From positions 1-43,844 of the forward strand of contig JAGBEI010000022.1 in NCBI GenBank assembly GCA_017937065.1: a stretch of DNA of 43,844 nucleotides, read 5' to 3'. Numbering within the stretch: position 1 is the first letter of the stretch; every line of letters starts with the position of its first letter. The notes under the pieces were generated by a model, which did not search any database, was not told the origin of the DNA, and saw only the letters and a program-made list of their open reading frames with translations. The translations under genes and the position numbers were made by a program. Source of the stretch: Clostridia bacterium. Lineage in GTDB: Bacteria > Bacillota > Clostridia > Oscillospirales > QAKW01. Positions 8,200-15,535 of this stretch are shown here, one piece after another.

Positions 8200-10002
8200 T
8201 TATTCAACCGTGACGCTTTTGGCAAGGTTTCTCGGCTTGTCAACATCGTTGCCGCGTCCGTCGGCTATGTGATATGCGTAAAGCTGGAGCGGAACATTGG
8301 CAATTATAGGCGCCAAAAGCTCGCTCGGTGCCTCGATTATAATTTTATCTTTGCAAAAATCGCTTACGTCAACATCGTCATAGGTCACGCATATGACCGC
8401 CGCTCCGCGAGAGGCAACCTCCTTAATGTTGGACACGGTTTTTGCAATCCGCGCCCGCTCGGTCATAACAGCAATAACGGGCGTTCCGTCAACTACAAGA
8501 GATATGGTCCCGTGCTTGAGCTCGCCCGCAGCGTAGCTTTCGCTGTGAACGTATGAAATCTCCTTGAGCTTGAGTGACGCCTCCGTGCATACGCAGTAAT
8601 CCTGACCGCGCCCGATATAAAACTGATGCTCCGCCTCAAGGTTTTTCTGAGCAAGCGCACGGCATATGCTGTCAGATTCGAGCGCCTTTTCTATATATTC
8701 GGGCAGCTTATCCAAAGATGAAACCTGCTTTGTATATTCTTCCTCAGAAAGCTTTGACCCGGCAAGCTTCAGCGCTATCATTTCAAGCACTGCCGCCTGA
8801 CACAGGTATGCCTTTGTTGTTGCAACGCAGATCTCCGGTCCCGCATAGGTGTAAATCACGTCGTCAGCCTCGCGCGACAGTGTGCTGCCCCACACGTTTA
8901 CTATTCCGAGCGTGCGCACACCCGCGGATTTTGCAAGGCGCACTGCGGCAAGCGTGTCCGCCGTCTCTCCCGACTGGGAAATGGCTATTACCACATCGTC
9001 ACTGCCCAAGATCGGATTATCGTAGCGGAATTCACTTGCAATCTCCACCGATACCGGTATGCGCGCCAGCTTTTCAATCGCAAACTTTCCCAAAAGCGCC
9101 GCGTGCATTGCCGAGCCGCAGGCGACAATATAAATTTTGCCCTTGATGTCAAAATCAAACGAACAGCTCTCAAAGAGCTCGGTTCCGTTTTTGTATGCGC
9201 CTACCGTGGCGCTGATTACTGCCGGCTGCTCGTAAATCTCCTTGAGCATGAAATGCTTGTAGCCGCCTTTCTGCGCACTCTGTTCGTCCCATGTCGCGGT
9301 CAGGAGTTCTTTTTTCAGCTCTTGTCCGTCTTTTGCAAAAAAACGCACGCTGTCCTTTGTTATTACCGCCGCCTCGTCCTCGTCTGCAAGGTAATAGCTT
9401 TTTGTGTAGGGCAGAATTGCCGGTATGTCGGAGGCGATGAAGTTCTCGCCCTCGCCTACGCCGATAATAAGCGGGCTGTCCCGGCGCACGGCATAGATTG
9501 TACCGGGACGGTCGGAAAATATGATTCCCAGCGCAAACGAGCCGCGCATTTTGGAAATGGCGCCGTAAATTGCGCTCAGCGGGTCGCCGTCGTACATGCT
9601 TTCAATCAGCATGGCGCCGATTTCCGTGTCTGTCTGTGATACCGGATAAAGACCCTTTGAGGCAAGCTCCTCCTTCAGCTCAAGATAGTTTTCTATTATT
9701 CCGTTGTGGACAATCGTAACACGCCTGCCGCCGCTGTGGGGATGCGAGTTTACATCGCTCGGCTCGCCGTGCGTTGCCCAGCGCGTATGTCCGATTCCGC
9801 AGTGCGAATCGGAAAAATCAACGCTTTGTACCTTTTTTTCAAGCTCCTCCACTTTTCCGCGCTTTTTGCATATGACCGTTTCGCCGGCGCGGCTTACGGC
9901 AATTCCCGCCGAGTCGTAGCCGCGGTACTCCAGCTTTTTAAGTCCCTGTATCAAAATTTCGGGTGCATATCCGTCACCCGTGTAGCCTATTATTCCGCAC
10001 AT
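8200..10002 (-). CDS. glmS: Glutamine-fructose-6-phosphate aminotransferase (isomerizing)
   Basis: 600 residues. The N-terminal nucleophile cysteine follows the initiator Met (MCGIIGYTGD), with the class-II glutamine amidotransferase motifs LEYRGYDSAG and HTRWATHG. Two SIS sugar-isomerase domains follow (CGSAMHAALLGKF and the SQSGETADTLAA motif; then FYIGRGQDY and LKEISYVHSESY). The C-terminus ends in the conserved KPRNLAKSVTVE. It makes glucosamine-6-phosphate from fructose-6-phosphate and glutamine, the entry step to wall amino sugars. It starts 22 bases after the GlmU-like gene. This short gap leaves no room for the glmS ribozyme found upstream of many Firmicute glmS genes, so control must act at the operon promoter or by another route. 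Confidence 0.97.
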   Translation of the reverse strand: MCGIIGYTGDGYAPEILIQGLKKLEYRGYDSAGIAVSRAGETVICKKRGKVEELEKKVQSVDFSDSHCGIGHTRWATHGEPSDVNSHPHSGGRRVTIVHNGIIENYLELKEELASKGLYPVSQTDTEIGAMLIESMYDGDPLSAIYGAISKMRGSFALGIIFSDRPGTIYAVRRDSPLIIGVGEGENFIASDIPAILPYTKSYYLADEDEAAVITKDSVRFFAKDGQELKKELLTATWDEQSAQKGGYKHFMLKEIYEQPAVISATVGAYKNGTELFESCSFDFDIKGKIYIVACGSAMHAALLGKFAIEKLARIPVSVEIASEFRYDNPILGSDDVVIAISQSGETADTLAAVRLAKSAGVRTLGIVNVWGSTLSREADDVIYTYAGPEICVATTKAYLCQAAVLEMIALKLAGSKLSEEEYTKQVSSLDKLPEYIEKALESDSICRALAQKNLEAEHQFYIGRGQDYCVCTEASLKLKEISYVHSESYAAGELKHGTISLVVDGTPVIAVMTERARIAKTVSNIKEVASRGAAVICVTYDDVDVSDFCKDKIIIEAPSELLAPIIANVPLQLYAYHIADGRGNDVDKPRNLAKSVTVE

Positions 10003-10024
10003 AAAAATTCCTCCGAGTAATTTA

Positions 10025-11101
10025 TCACTTTTTTATCATGCCGGGCATTTTCTGCGCGACATAATTTTCCTTTGTCGTCTGTCTTTGCCTTGCAATGGCA
10101 AAGCTTTCGGGAGGTATTTCTTCGGTTATCGTGCTGCCTGCCGCGATAAAGGCGTTGTCGCCGACTGTAACGGGCGCCACAAGATTTGTGTTGCAGCCGA
10201 TAAAGACGTTGTCGCCTATGACGGTGCGGTGCTTTTTTATTCCGTCGTAGTTTACGGTGACCGTTCCGCAGCCGAAGTTGACGCCGCCGCCCACATCGCT
10301 GTCGCCTACGTAGGTGAGATGAGATATTTTTGTCCCGTCGCCTATGACGGAGTTTTTGATTTCCACAAAGTCTCCCACTCTTGCGCCGTTTCCGATTTGT
10401 GAGCCGGGGCGCACGTACGCAAACGGTCCCACCGTGCAGCCCGCGCCTATTCTGCTGTTCAGTATAATGCCCGACGTTACGGCGGTGTTGTCGTTGATGA
10501 TGCTGTCTTCTATGCGCGAAGCCCCTGTAACTGTGCAGTCGCTTCCGATTACCGTTTCACCCGCAATGCGCACGCCGTTGCCGATATAGCTTCCGCCTCC
10601 GATTACGGCGAGCGGGGAAATCATGACTCCGTCGGCGCTTTCCGTATATACATTATTTTTGCACAGCGCGGTATATACCGCTTTTTTGCGCTCGCTCAGA
10701 ATATCGGCAAAGCTGTCAGCCGTAATTTTACGGGCTTTGATAACCTGCGTGTTGCTTATTGCCGAAATCTCCTCAAATTCCATCGGAGACAAAATAAACG
10801 CTCCCGCAAATTCTCCGTTTTCGGTAACATATCTGATATTTTCACGTACGCAAAAATCCGGAAACAGCTTCTGGTCGCTTTCAATCGCCGTGTCCTCGGC
10901 AATGCACAAAAATGCTCCGTCTCCGTTATTATTAAGTTCCGACATGCGCTCCAAAACCGAGCCGCCGTCAATTATCTCAACACTTTTAACGTCATTGTCA
11001 TATAGAGTCTTTTTCGCAAAATCGCAGAGTAAACCCTGAGCCGACGCTGCACGCGGCACGCCCGAAAAGACTCCGCTGAATATAAAACCCGTAACTGTCA
11101 T
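10025..11101 (-). CDS. GlmU-like protein: glucosamine-1-phosphate acetyltransferase half with a degenerate nucleotidyltransferase half
   Basis: 358 residues from the ATG at 11101, chosen because GGGAG lies 8 bases upstream; an ATG at 11134 lacks such a site. Residues ~163-340 form a left-handed beta-helix of hexapeptide repeats matching the GlmU C-terminal domain. It retains RPG (231-233), the catalytic-type His261 in HLTYVGD and the NYDG loop. This half acetylates glucosamine-1-phosphate with acetyl-CoA. Residues 1-150 sit where bifunctional GlmU has its UTP-binding domain, but they are about 80 residues shorter than usual. The glycine-rich LAAGxGTRM loop is missing and the metal-binding Asp region is not recognisable. 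The neighbours glmS and glmM confirm the pathway. A separate uridyltransferase elsewhere would be required. Confidence 0.88.
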   Translation of the reverse strand: MTVTGFIFSGVFSGVPRAASAQGLLCDFAKKTLYDNDVKSVEIIDGGSVLERMSELNNNGDGAFLCIAEDTAIESDQKLFPDFCVRENIRYVTENGEFAGAFILSPMEFEEISAISNTQVIKARKITADSFADILSERKKAVYTALCKNNVYTESADGVMISPLAVIGGGSYIGNGVRIAGETVIGSDCTVTGASRIEDSIINDNTAVTSGIILNSRIGAGCTVGPFAYVRPGSQIGNGARVGDFVEIKNSVIGDGTKISHLTYVGDSDVGGGVNFGCGTVTVNYDGIKKHRTVIGDNVFIGCNTNLVAPVTVGDNAFIAAGSTITEEIPPESFAIARQRQTTKENYVAQKMPGMIKK

Positions 11102-11154
11102 AAAATACTCCCGTATAATATAACACTTTTCCACACAGGCAATACAGCTATCAT

Positions 11155-11183
11155 ATTTTATCGTTATTTGCCCGTGTTGTCAA
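11155..11183 (-). promoter_or_regulatory. Promoter of the amino-sugar operon
   Basis: On the minus strand, TTGACA (11183-11178) and TAAAAT (11160-11155) are 17 bases apart. They lie about 54 bases upstream of the start of the GlmU-like gene. No riboswitch-sized leader fits between promoter and gene. Confidence 0.65.
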
Positions 11184-11296
11184 GTGCAAATGCTTTTGCA
11201 TTGTTAGTATTACCAAATATGACTGATGAAATTTATACATATTCAATAAATTTTCGGAATTGAAAGAGTTTTATTGTGAAAAATGCCATATTTCCA

Positions 11297-11325
11297 TTGA
11301 CTTTTAACAGCGGATAAAATATAAT
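11297..11325 (+). promoter_or_regulatory. Promoter of the SLH beta-helix protein gene
   Basis: TTGACT (11297-11302) and TATAAT (11320-11325) are 17 bases apart. The ribosome site GGGAGG at 11369-11374 stands 9 bases before the ATG at 11384 and fixes that start over a TTG at 11363. Confidence 0.7.
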
Positions 11326-11383
11326 ATCATTGTATTATACTTTGTATAACTACGTTTCTTAATTGACTGGGAGGTTTTATATC

Positions 11384-14300
11384 ATGTCAAAAACTAAAAA
11401 GCTGACGTCGATATTCCTTGCGGCGGTAATGATTTGCTCATTGCTTTCCGGCTTCTGCCTCACAAGCGCAGCCGACGCTTCGGATGTTGACAAACTCATT
11501 TATACGCCGTTTAGCGCGGTTGCCACTAACCCCGGTTACGGCAGTACCGCACCGTCCGGTGTTATTTTTGTAAGCCCCTCGTGGAAAAATGTTGACGATG
11601 ACACCTGGGTTTACATGAATTTTAACGGTGAAATTTATAAGGCAATTAAGGGTGTAAATGCGTTTGGCAAAATCAGTGACGCGCTTGACACCGCAGGTGT
11701 TGCCAATATGAAGATAAAGCTCGGCGCGGGTACATATACCGAGGATCTTACGCTAAATCTGAACGGACTTAAATTTTACGGGAACTATGCCGGCGTCAAC
11801 CCCAACGTAATGGGCGCTAACGCATATACCATGAATCTCAACCCCGAGCGCAATCCCGAGCTTGAGAGTATTATAAAGGATTCGCACTGGACATGGACAA
11901 TAAACTCCAACAATATCACCATTGACGGTGTTACGGTTCAGACAACCGTAAGCGGCAAATGTTTTGACATTGCCGTTTCGGGACAGACCAGTGAGTATTT
12001 TTATTTTTACAATAACATTGTAAACGGCTGTACCATCAGTCCTGTTTTTAATGCCAACCGCGGTACCAGCGTAGGTACATACCTCAAGTATAACCGTTTT
12101 ACAAAAAATACGGGTACGATTTTCCAGGGCGGCGGCGCGATGAACGACACCGTTATGGACAATAACTACTTTGAGGGCAACAGCGGTATACTTTATGCCT
12201 TTACATCCTGCGGTGCAAACGGACAGGAAACTCTCAATTCCTTTTCCAATAATATAGTAAACAACTGCACTAAGGGTCTGAACTTTGACTATAACAACTC
12301 AAACTTCGGTGCAAACCTTGACTATAAGCGCATTGTCGGAAATATGTTCTATAACACAGGCAGCGACTCGAAATACATTATCCGAGGCAATTATACATTG
12401 GAGTACTTTAAGAATGTAGATGATGAAGCTCCGGTAGATTGTAACGACCCCGGATGTAAAACCTTTATCAGTGACAATATATTCCAGAACATTCAGACCG
12501 GTGTTACGCCGGTTAAGCTGGACGGCGGCGGAAACCTTACCGGCAGAACGGTAAACTTTGTTGCCTCAGTTGTCAACAACAAGTTCTTATATGCCGTATC
12601 CAACACGGCAAACCGTATTGCGGTTGCATCTACGCTTATAGGCACGGTTGATGCGTCGCATAACCTGTTCGGTACCGCAAATGCCAACGGTACTGTCAAG
12701 GTGGATAATCCGACCGATACCATGTTTAACGTAAATGATGATACACGCATTATAACGATGCCGTATTATCTTGATGCTGACATGACGACGCTCAGCGGCG
12801 GAATCGAACTGAAGCCCGCCGGTAAAAGAACGCTTATGGCTAACGGTTTTGACACCGATAAAGATTTTTCAGTCGATAATTCAAAAACAACCGTTACGGC
12901 ATGGGCTGCCGAAGGTAAAGAGACGGTTGACTTTAACGGTGCGGTTACGGGCGCCGATTATGTAATGTACAGCGACTTTATGCTTACAGAGCCGGTACCC
13001 GAAAACAAGCTTGATATACTTGACACTACGACAAGAGCCTTCCTTGTTGCGACCGACGCGCTTACCGGAATGTCGGTCAAATATAACGTAGTGGTTCAGG
13101 CTGAAACCGATAAGACAAAGGCAGACCTCAGATACGTTATCGACGGTTCTACAATGGCTGAGCTTGAGGGATATACCGTTGACGGAACAAATGTTAGTAT
13201 AAATCTTGATTCTAAATATCTGTACTTCCCGTTCTCGCTCAGAGTTTCGCCGTCTGCAACGTATCAGTTATTTACCGACGAGGCGATGACTGCTCTGTAT
13301 AACAACCCGACCGATTATATTGAGCCGAACAAAGAGCTGGTGCTCTATGCAAAGATTACATCCGGCGACGGAAATACCACTAATGTTTACAGAATAACCA
13401 TCAACAGACCCGGTACGCCGGATCATGATGCAAGAATTATCTCCGTTATATCTCCCGAGCAGGATATACTGGTATTCAACAATGAGAGAAAATCTATTTC
13501 CTACCGTCCGTTTGCGATGATAGATTCCGCAACCTTTGATTTTGTTGTTTCAACAAATGCTACGTACGAAATTTATAAAAACTACAATTCTTCGACGGGC
13601 GAGCTTTCCGAGCTTCTGTCCAAGCAGGGCGACGTTAAAGAAATCCCCATCGGCGACGGTATTTCATATTTCTATGTAAAGGTTACAAGCAGCTTCGGAT
13701 TTTCTCAGGTATATGACCTTGTTGTATATAACGATGTAAAATCCTCCGATAACGTAATTACCGGTATTACCGGTATGACCGATGTTCCGATAGAGAACAA
13801 TGTAATTTATCTTGAAATTTCTTCAACGCTGACGGCTGTCAACGCGCATTTCGAAACCAATGTGTTTGCTGATGTCCGTGTGTATGCCGATGAGGCGAAG
13901 ACCTACGCGCTTAAACCTGCTTCTACCTATACGACCGTAAACAACAGAGAGGTTGAAGTTCGTACTTTCCGTATGGGCGCCACTTGTCAGGTATCTTACT
14001 TCTACGTTGATGTAATAGCCGAAACGGGCGATGTAAACAGCTACAAGGTTATTATTACAAAGGGCGCTACCTCCGTTCCCTTTACCGATATTGACAATCA
14101 TTGGTCTAAGGAGTATGTTTTGGAGGCGGCACGCATAGGTATTGTCGGCGGTTATCATGATGCCGACACCGACACATATACGTTTGGGCCGAACAGATTT
14201 GCAACCCGTCAGGAAGTTGCAGCTATGTTCTGCCGTATGATGGGTATAGATCCTCTGTCTTTTAACGGTGAGGTTCTGTCAGGCGTTTACGAGGATGCCG

Positions 14301-14668
14301 ACGATATTTCCGAGTGGGCTTATAACTATGTTAAGGCTGCTTACTTCCTTAAAATTATGACCGGTTCCAAGAACCTTGAGGGCGATCAGGTATTTAACTG
14401 CAAGGCAAATATCACCCGTCAGGAGTTCTTCCAGGCGATGAGCAATTTGCTGAGTCTTGATACCGCAGCTGCTGCGAGCCAGGATCTGTCAGGCTTTAAG
14501 GATGCCGATAAAGTCAGCAACTGGGCGGTTCCCGCAACAAAGGCTGTCGTTAAGGCAGGTATTATTGAGGGCGCGGACGGTTACCTTATGCCTAAGGATA
14601 ATATAAAACGCGGTGAGATTGCAAAAATTGTTTCGATGATAAATATTATTGCAGTCGATGTTAAGTAA
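11384..14668 (+). CDS. SLH-anchored surface protein with parallel beta-helix and cadherin-like beta-sandwich repeats
   Basis: 1094 residues. A signal peptide ends near residue 32 (LTSAADA). Residues ~75-440 are rich in Asn-containing short strands (NNIVNGCTI, DNNYFEGNSG, NNIVNNCTK), the signature of a right-handed parallel beta-helix as in pectate-lyase-like proteins. The helix starts with GTYTE (116-120) and a FYGNYAGVNPN motif at 131. Four ~100-residue beta-sandwich units of the cadherin-like type follow (~480-895), each ending in a YxVxI strand. Three SLH domains (898-1094) anchor it to the wall. The closest relative in the window is the giant protein beginning at 37893, which shares the GTYTE...G-N-x-AG-x-NPN start at nearly the same residue. 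The substrate is unknown; either glycan binding or cleavage is possible. It is a single-gene unit with its own promoter and terminator. Confidence 0.85.
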   Translation: MSKTKKLTSIFLAAVMICSLLSGFCLTSAADASDVDKLIYTPFSAVATNPGYGSTAPSGVIFVSPSWKNVDDDTWVYMNFNGEIYKAIKGVNAFGKISDALDTAGVANMKIKLGAGTYTEDLTLNLNGLKFYGNYAGVNPNVMGANAYTMNLNPERNPELESIIKDSHWTWTINSNNITIDGVTVQTTVSGKCFDIAVSGQTSEYFYFYNNIVNGCTISPVFNANRGTSVGTYLKYNRFTKNTGTIFQGGGAMNDTVMDNNYFEGNSGILYAFTSCGANGQETLNSFSNNIVNNCTKGLNFDYNNSNFGANLDYKRIVGNMFYNTGSDSKYIIRGNYTLEYFKNVDDEAPVDCNDPGCKTFISDNIFQNIQTGVTPVKLDGGGNLTGRTVNFVASVVNNKFLYAVSNTANRIAVASTLIGTVDASHNLFGTANANGTVKVDNPTDTMFNVNDDTRIITMPYYLDADMTTLSGGIELKPAGKRTLMANGFDTDKDFSVDNSKTTVTAWAAEGKETVDFNGAVTGADYVMYSDFMLTEPVPENKLDILDTTTRAFLVATDALTGMSVKYNVVVQAETDKTKADLRYVIDGSTMAELEGYTVDGTNVSINLDSKYLYFPFSLRVSPSATYQLFTDEAMTALYNNPTDYIEPNKELVLYAKITSGDGNTTNVYRITINRPGTPDHDARIISVISPEQDILVFNNERKSISYRPFAMIDSATFDFVVSTNATYEIYKNYNSSTGELSELLSKQGDVKEIPIGDGISYFYVKVTSSFGFSQVYDLVVYNDVKSSDNVITGITGMTDVPIENNVIYLEISSTLTAVNAHFETNVFADVRVYADEAKTYALKPASTYTTVNNREVEVRTFRMGATCQVSYFYVDVIAETGDVNSYKVIITKGATSVPFTDIDNHWSKEYVLEAARIGIVGGYHDADTDTYTFGPNRFATRQEVAAMFCRMMGIDPLSFNGEVLSGVYEDADDISEWAYNYVKAAYFLKIMTGSKNLEGDQVFNCKANITRQEFFQAMSNLLSLDTAAAASQDLSGFKDADKVSNWAVPATKAVVKAGIIEGADGYLMPKDNIKRGEIAKIVSMINIIAVDVK

Positions 14669-14699
14669 CCGTTTAAAATGAAAGTTAAATAGCTTTGCA

Positions 14700-14740
14700 A
14701 ATCCCCTGCTGCCGTAAAACGGCAGCAGGGGATTTTGTTC
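14700..14740 (+). terminator. Intrinsic terminator after the SLH beta-helix gene
   Basis: A perfect 16-bp stem (14700-14715 with 14719-14734) has a 3-base loop and is followed by TTGTTC. It lies 31 bases after the stop codon. Confidence 0.85.
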
Positions 14741-14773
14741 TATTAAGATTTATATAAAAATTTGGTTTTTCTA

Positions 14774-14801
14774 TTGACAAATTCAAAAACAGTGATATAA
14801 T
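14774..14801 (+). promoter_or_regulatory. Promoter of the metal-resistance operon
   Basis: TTGACA (14774-14779) and TATAAT (14796-14801) are consensus hexamers with a 16-base spacer. They are followed at once by the inverted repeat at 14804-14823, so a bound repressor would cover the transcription start. Confidence 0.8.
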
Positions 14802-14803
14802 AC

Positions 14804-14823
14804 ATTTGAACAATAATTCAAAT
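14804..14823. promoter_or_regulatory. Probable ArsR/CadC-type operator
   Basis: ATTTGAA (14804-14810) and TTCAAAT (14817-14823) form a perfect inverted repeat with a 6-base centre, placed just downstream of the -10 box. Operators of SmtB/CadC-type sensors are short A+T-rich inverted repeats with TTGAA/TTCAA-like arms. The gene for such a sensor begins 23 bases further on, which points to autoregulation by metal-released repression. Confidence 0.7.
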
Positions 14824-14845
14824 ATAATTATAAAGCAGGTGAATT

Positions 14846-15223
14846 ATGAAAGATATAAATATAAATAAAAATGATATACTTCCAAGCTGCGAGTATACGC
14901 ATGCACATACAGAGCTTTTGGAACGGGTGAACAGAAGCATGCCCGATACCGACTCGCTGTATGACTTGGCGGAGCTTTTTAAAATTTTCGGTGACAGTAC
15001 GCGGGTGCGCATACTTTTTGTTTTGCTGGAGTCTGAGATGTGCGTATGCGACCTTGCCCAAATTCTCGGCATGACGGTTTCCGCGATTTCTCACCAGCTG
15101 CGTGTTTTGAAGGCGGCTGACCTTGTCAGATACCGCCGCGACGGAAAAACGGTATTCTATTCACTGGCAGACGACCATGTTAAAAGCATTTTGAGCCAGG
15201 GAATTGAACATATAAATGAATGA
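14846..15223 (+). CDS. ArsR/SmtB-family metal-sensing repressor (CadC-like)
   Basis: 125 residues with a winged helix-turn-helix (FKIFGDSTRVRIL at 47-57; recognition helix VSAISHQLRVLKAA). Both metal sites of this family can be read. The alpha-3 site is CVC (Cys66, Cys68), with Cys15 and His19/His21 in the N-terminal arm as possible extra ligands. The alpha-5 zinc site Asp109-x-His111...His122-x-x-Glu125 has exactly the ligand spacing known from CadC/SmtB. Binding of zinc, cadmium or lead would release DNA. It is the first gene of the operon with the HMA protein and the P-type ATPase. Its operator lies at 14804-14823. Confidence 0.92.
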   Translation: MKDININKNDILPSCEYTHAHTELLERVNRSMPDTDSLYDLAELFKIFGDSTRVRILFVLLESEMCVCDLAQILGMTVSAISHQLRVLKAADLVRYRRDGKTVFYSLADDHVKSILSQGIEHINE

Positions 15224-15233
15224 GCGTGAATTT

Positions 15234-15277
15234 CGATGCTTTGCGTAAAAACCGAAATACGCGCGATGAAAGCATCG
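15234..15277 (+). other. Nested hairpin between the ArsR and HMA genes
   Basis: An outer stem pairs 15234-15242 (CGATGCTTT) with 15269-15277 (AAAGCATCG). An inner stem pairs GCGTA (15243-15247) with TACGC (15258-15262). There is no T-run, so it is not a typical terminator. It may influence mRNA stability or relative expression between sensor and pump genes. AAGGAG follows at 15299-15304, ahead of the HMA gene start. Confidence 0.4.
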
Positions 15278-15312
15278 GACACTGCCCGAATAATTGATAA
15301 GGAGAAAACACT

Positions 15313-15531
15313 ATGAAAAAAACATATGTCCTGGATGAGATTGACTGCGCAAACTGCGCTTCAAAGCTGGAGAATGCTATCTCAAAAATAGACGGCGTGA
15401 ATTCTGCAAGCATTAACTTTTTTGCGCAGAAGCTAACCGTGGATATAGATGACAAGCGGTTTGACGACGTAATGAAAAACGTGCTGAAAACGGCTAAGAA
15501 GCTTGAGCCGGATTGTAAAATAGTGATGTGA
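15313..15531 (+). CDS. Free-standing heavy-metal-associated (HMA) domain protein
   Basis: 72 residues, a single ferredoxin-like HMA fold. The metal loop EIDCANC (Asp11, Cys12, Cys15) near the N-terminus is the DCxxC type more often associated with zinc, cadmium and lead pumps than with copper. GVNSASINFFAQKLTVDID is the usual second and third strand. Full-length zinc ATPases usually carry this domain at their own N-terminus; the ATPase encoded 4 bases downstream lacks it, so this small protein probably stands in as a separate metal-delivery or regulatory domain. Confidence 0.92.
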   Translation: MKKTYVLDEIDCANCASKLENAISKIDGVNSASINFFAQKLTVDIDDKRFDDVMKNVLKTAKKLEPDCKIVM

Positions 15532-15535
15532 GCAT

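Noticed and set aside
11102..11383. Possible glmS ribozyme or other riboswitch in front of the amino-sugar operon
   Set aside because: The promoter at 11155-11183 leaves only about 50 bases of leader, too short for the ribozyme, and no conserved core was seen.
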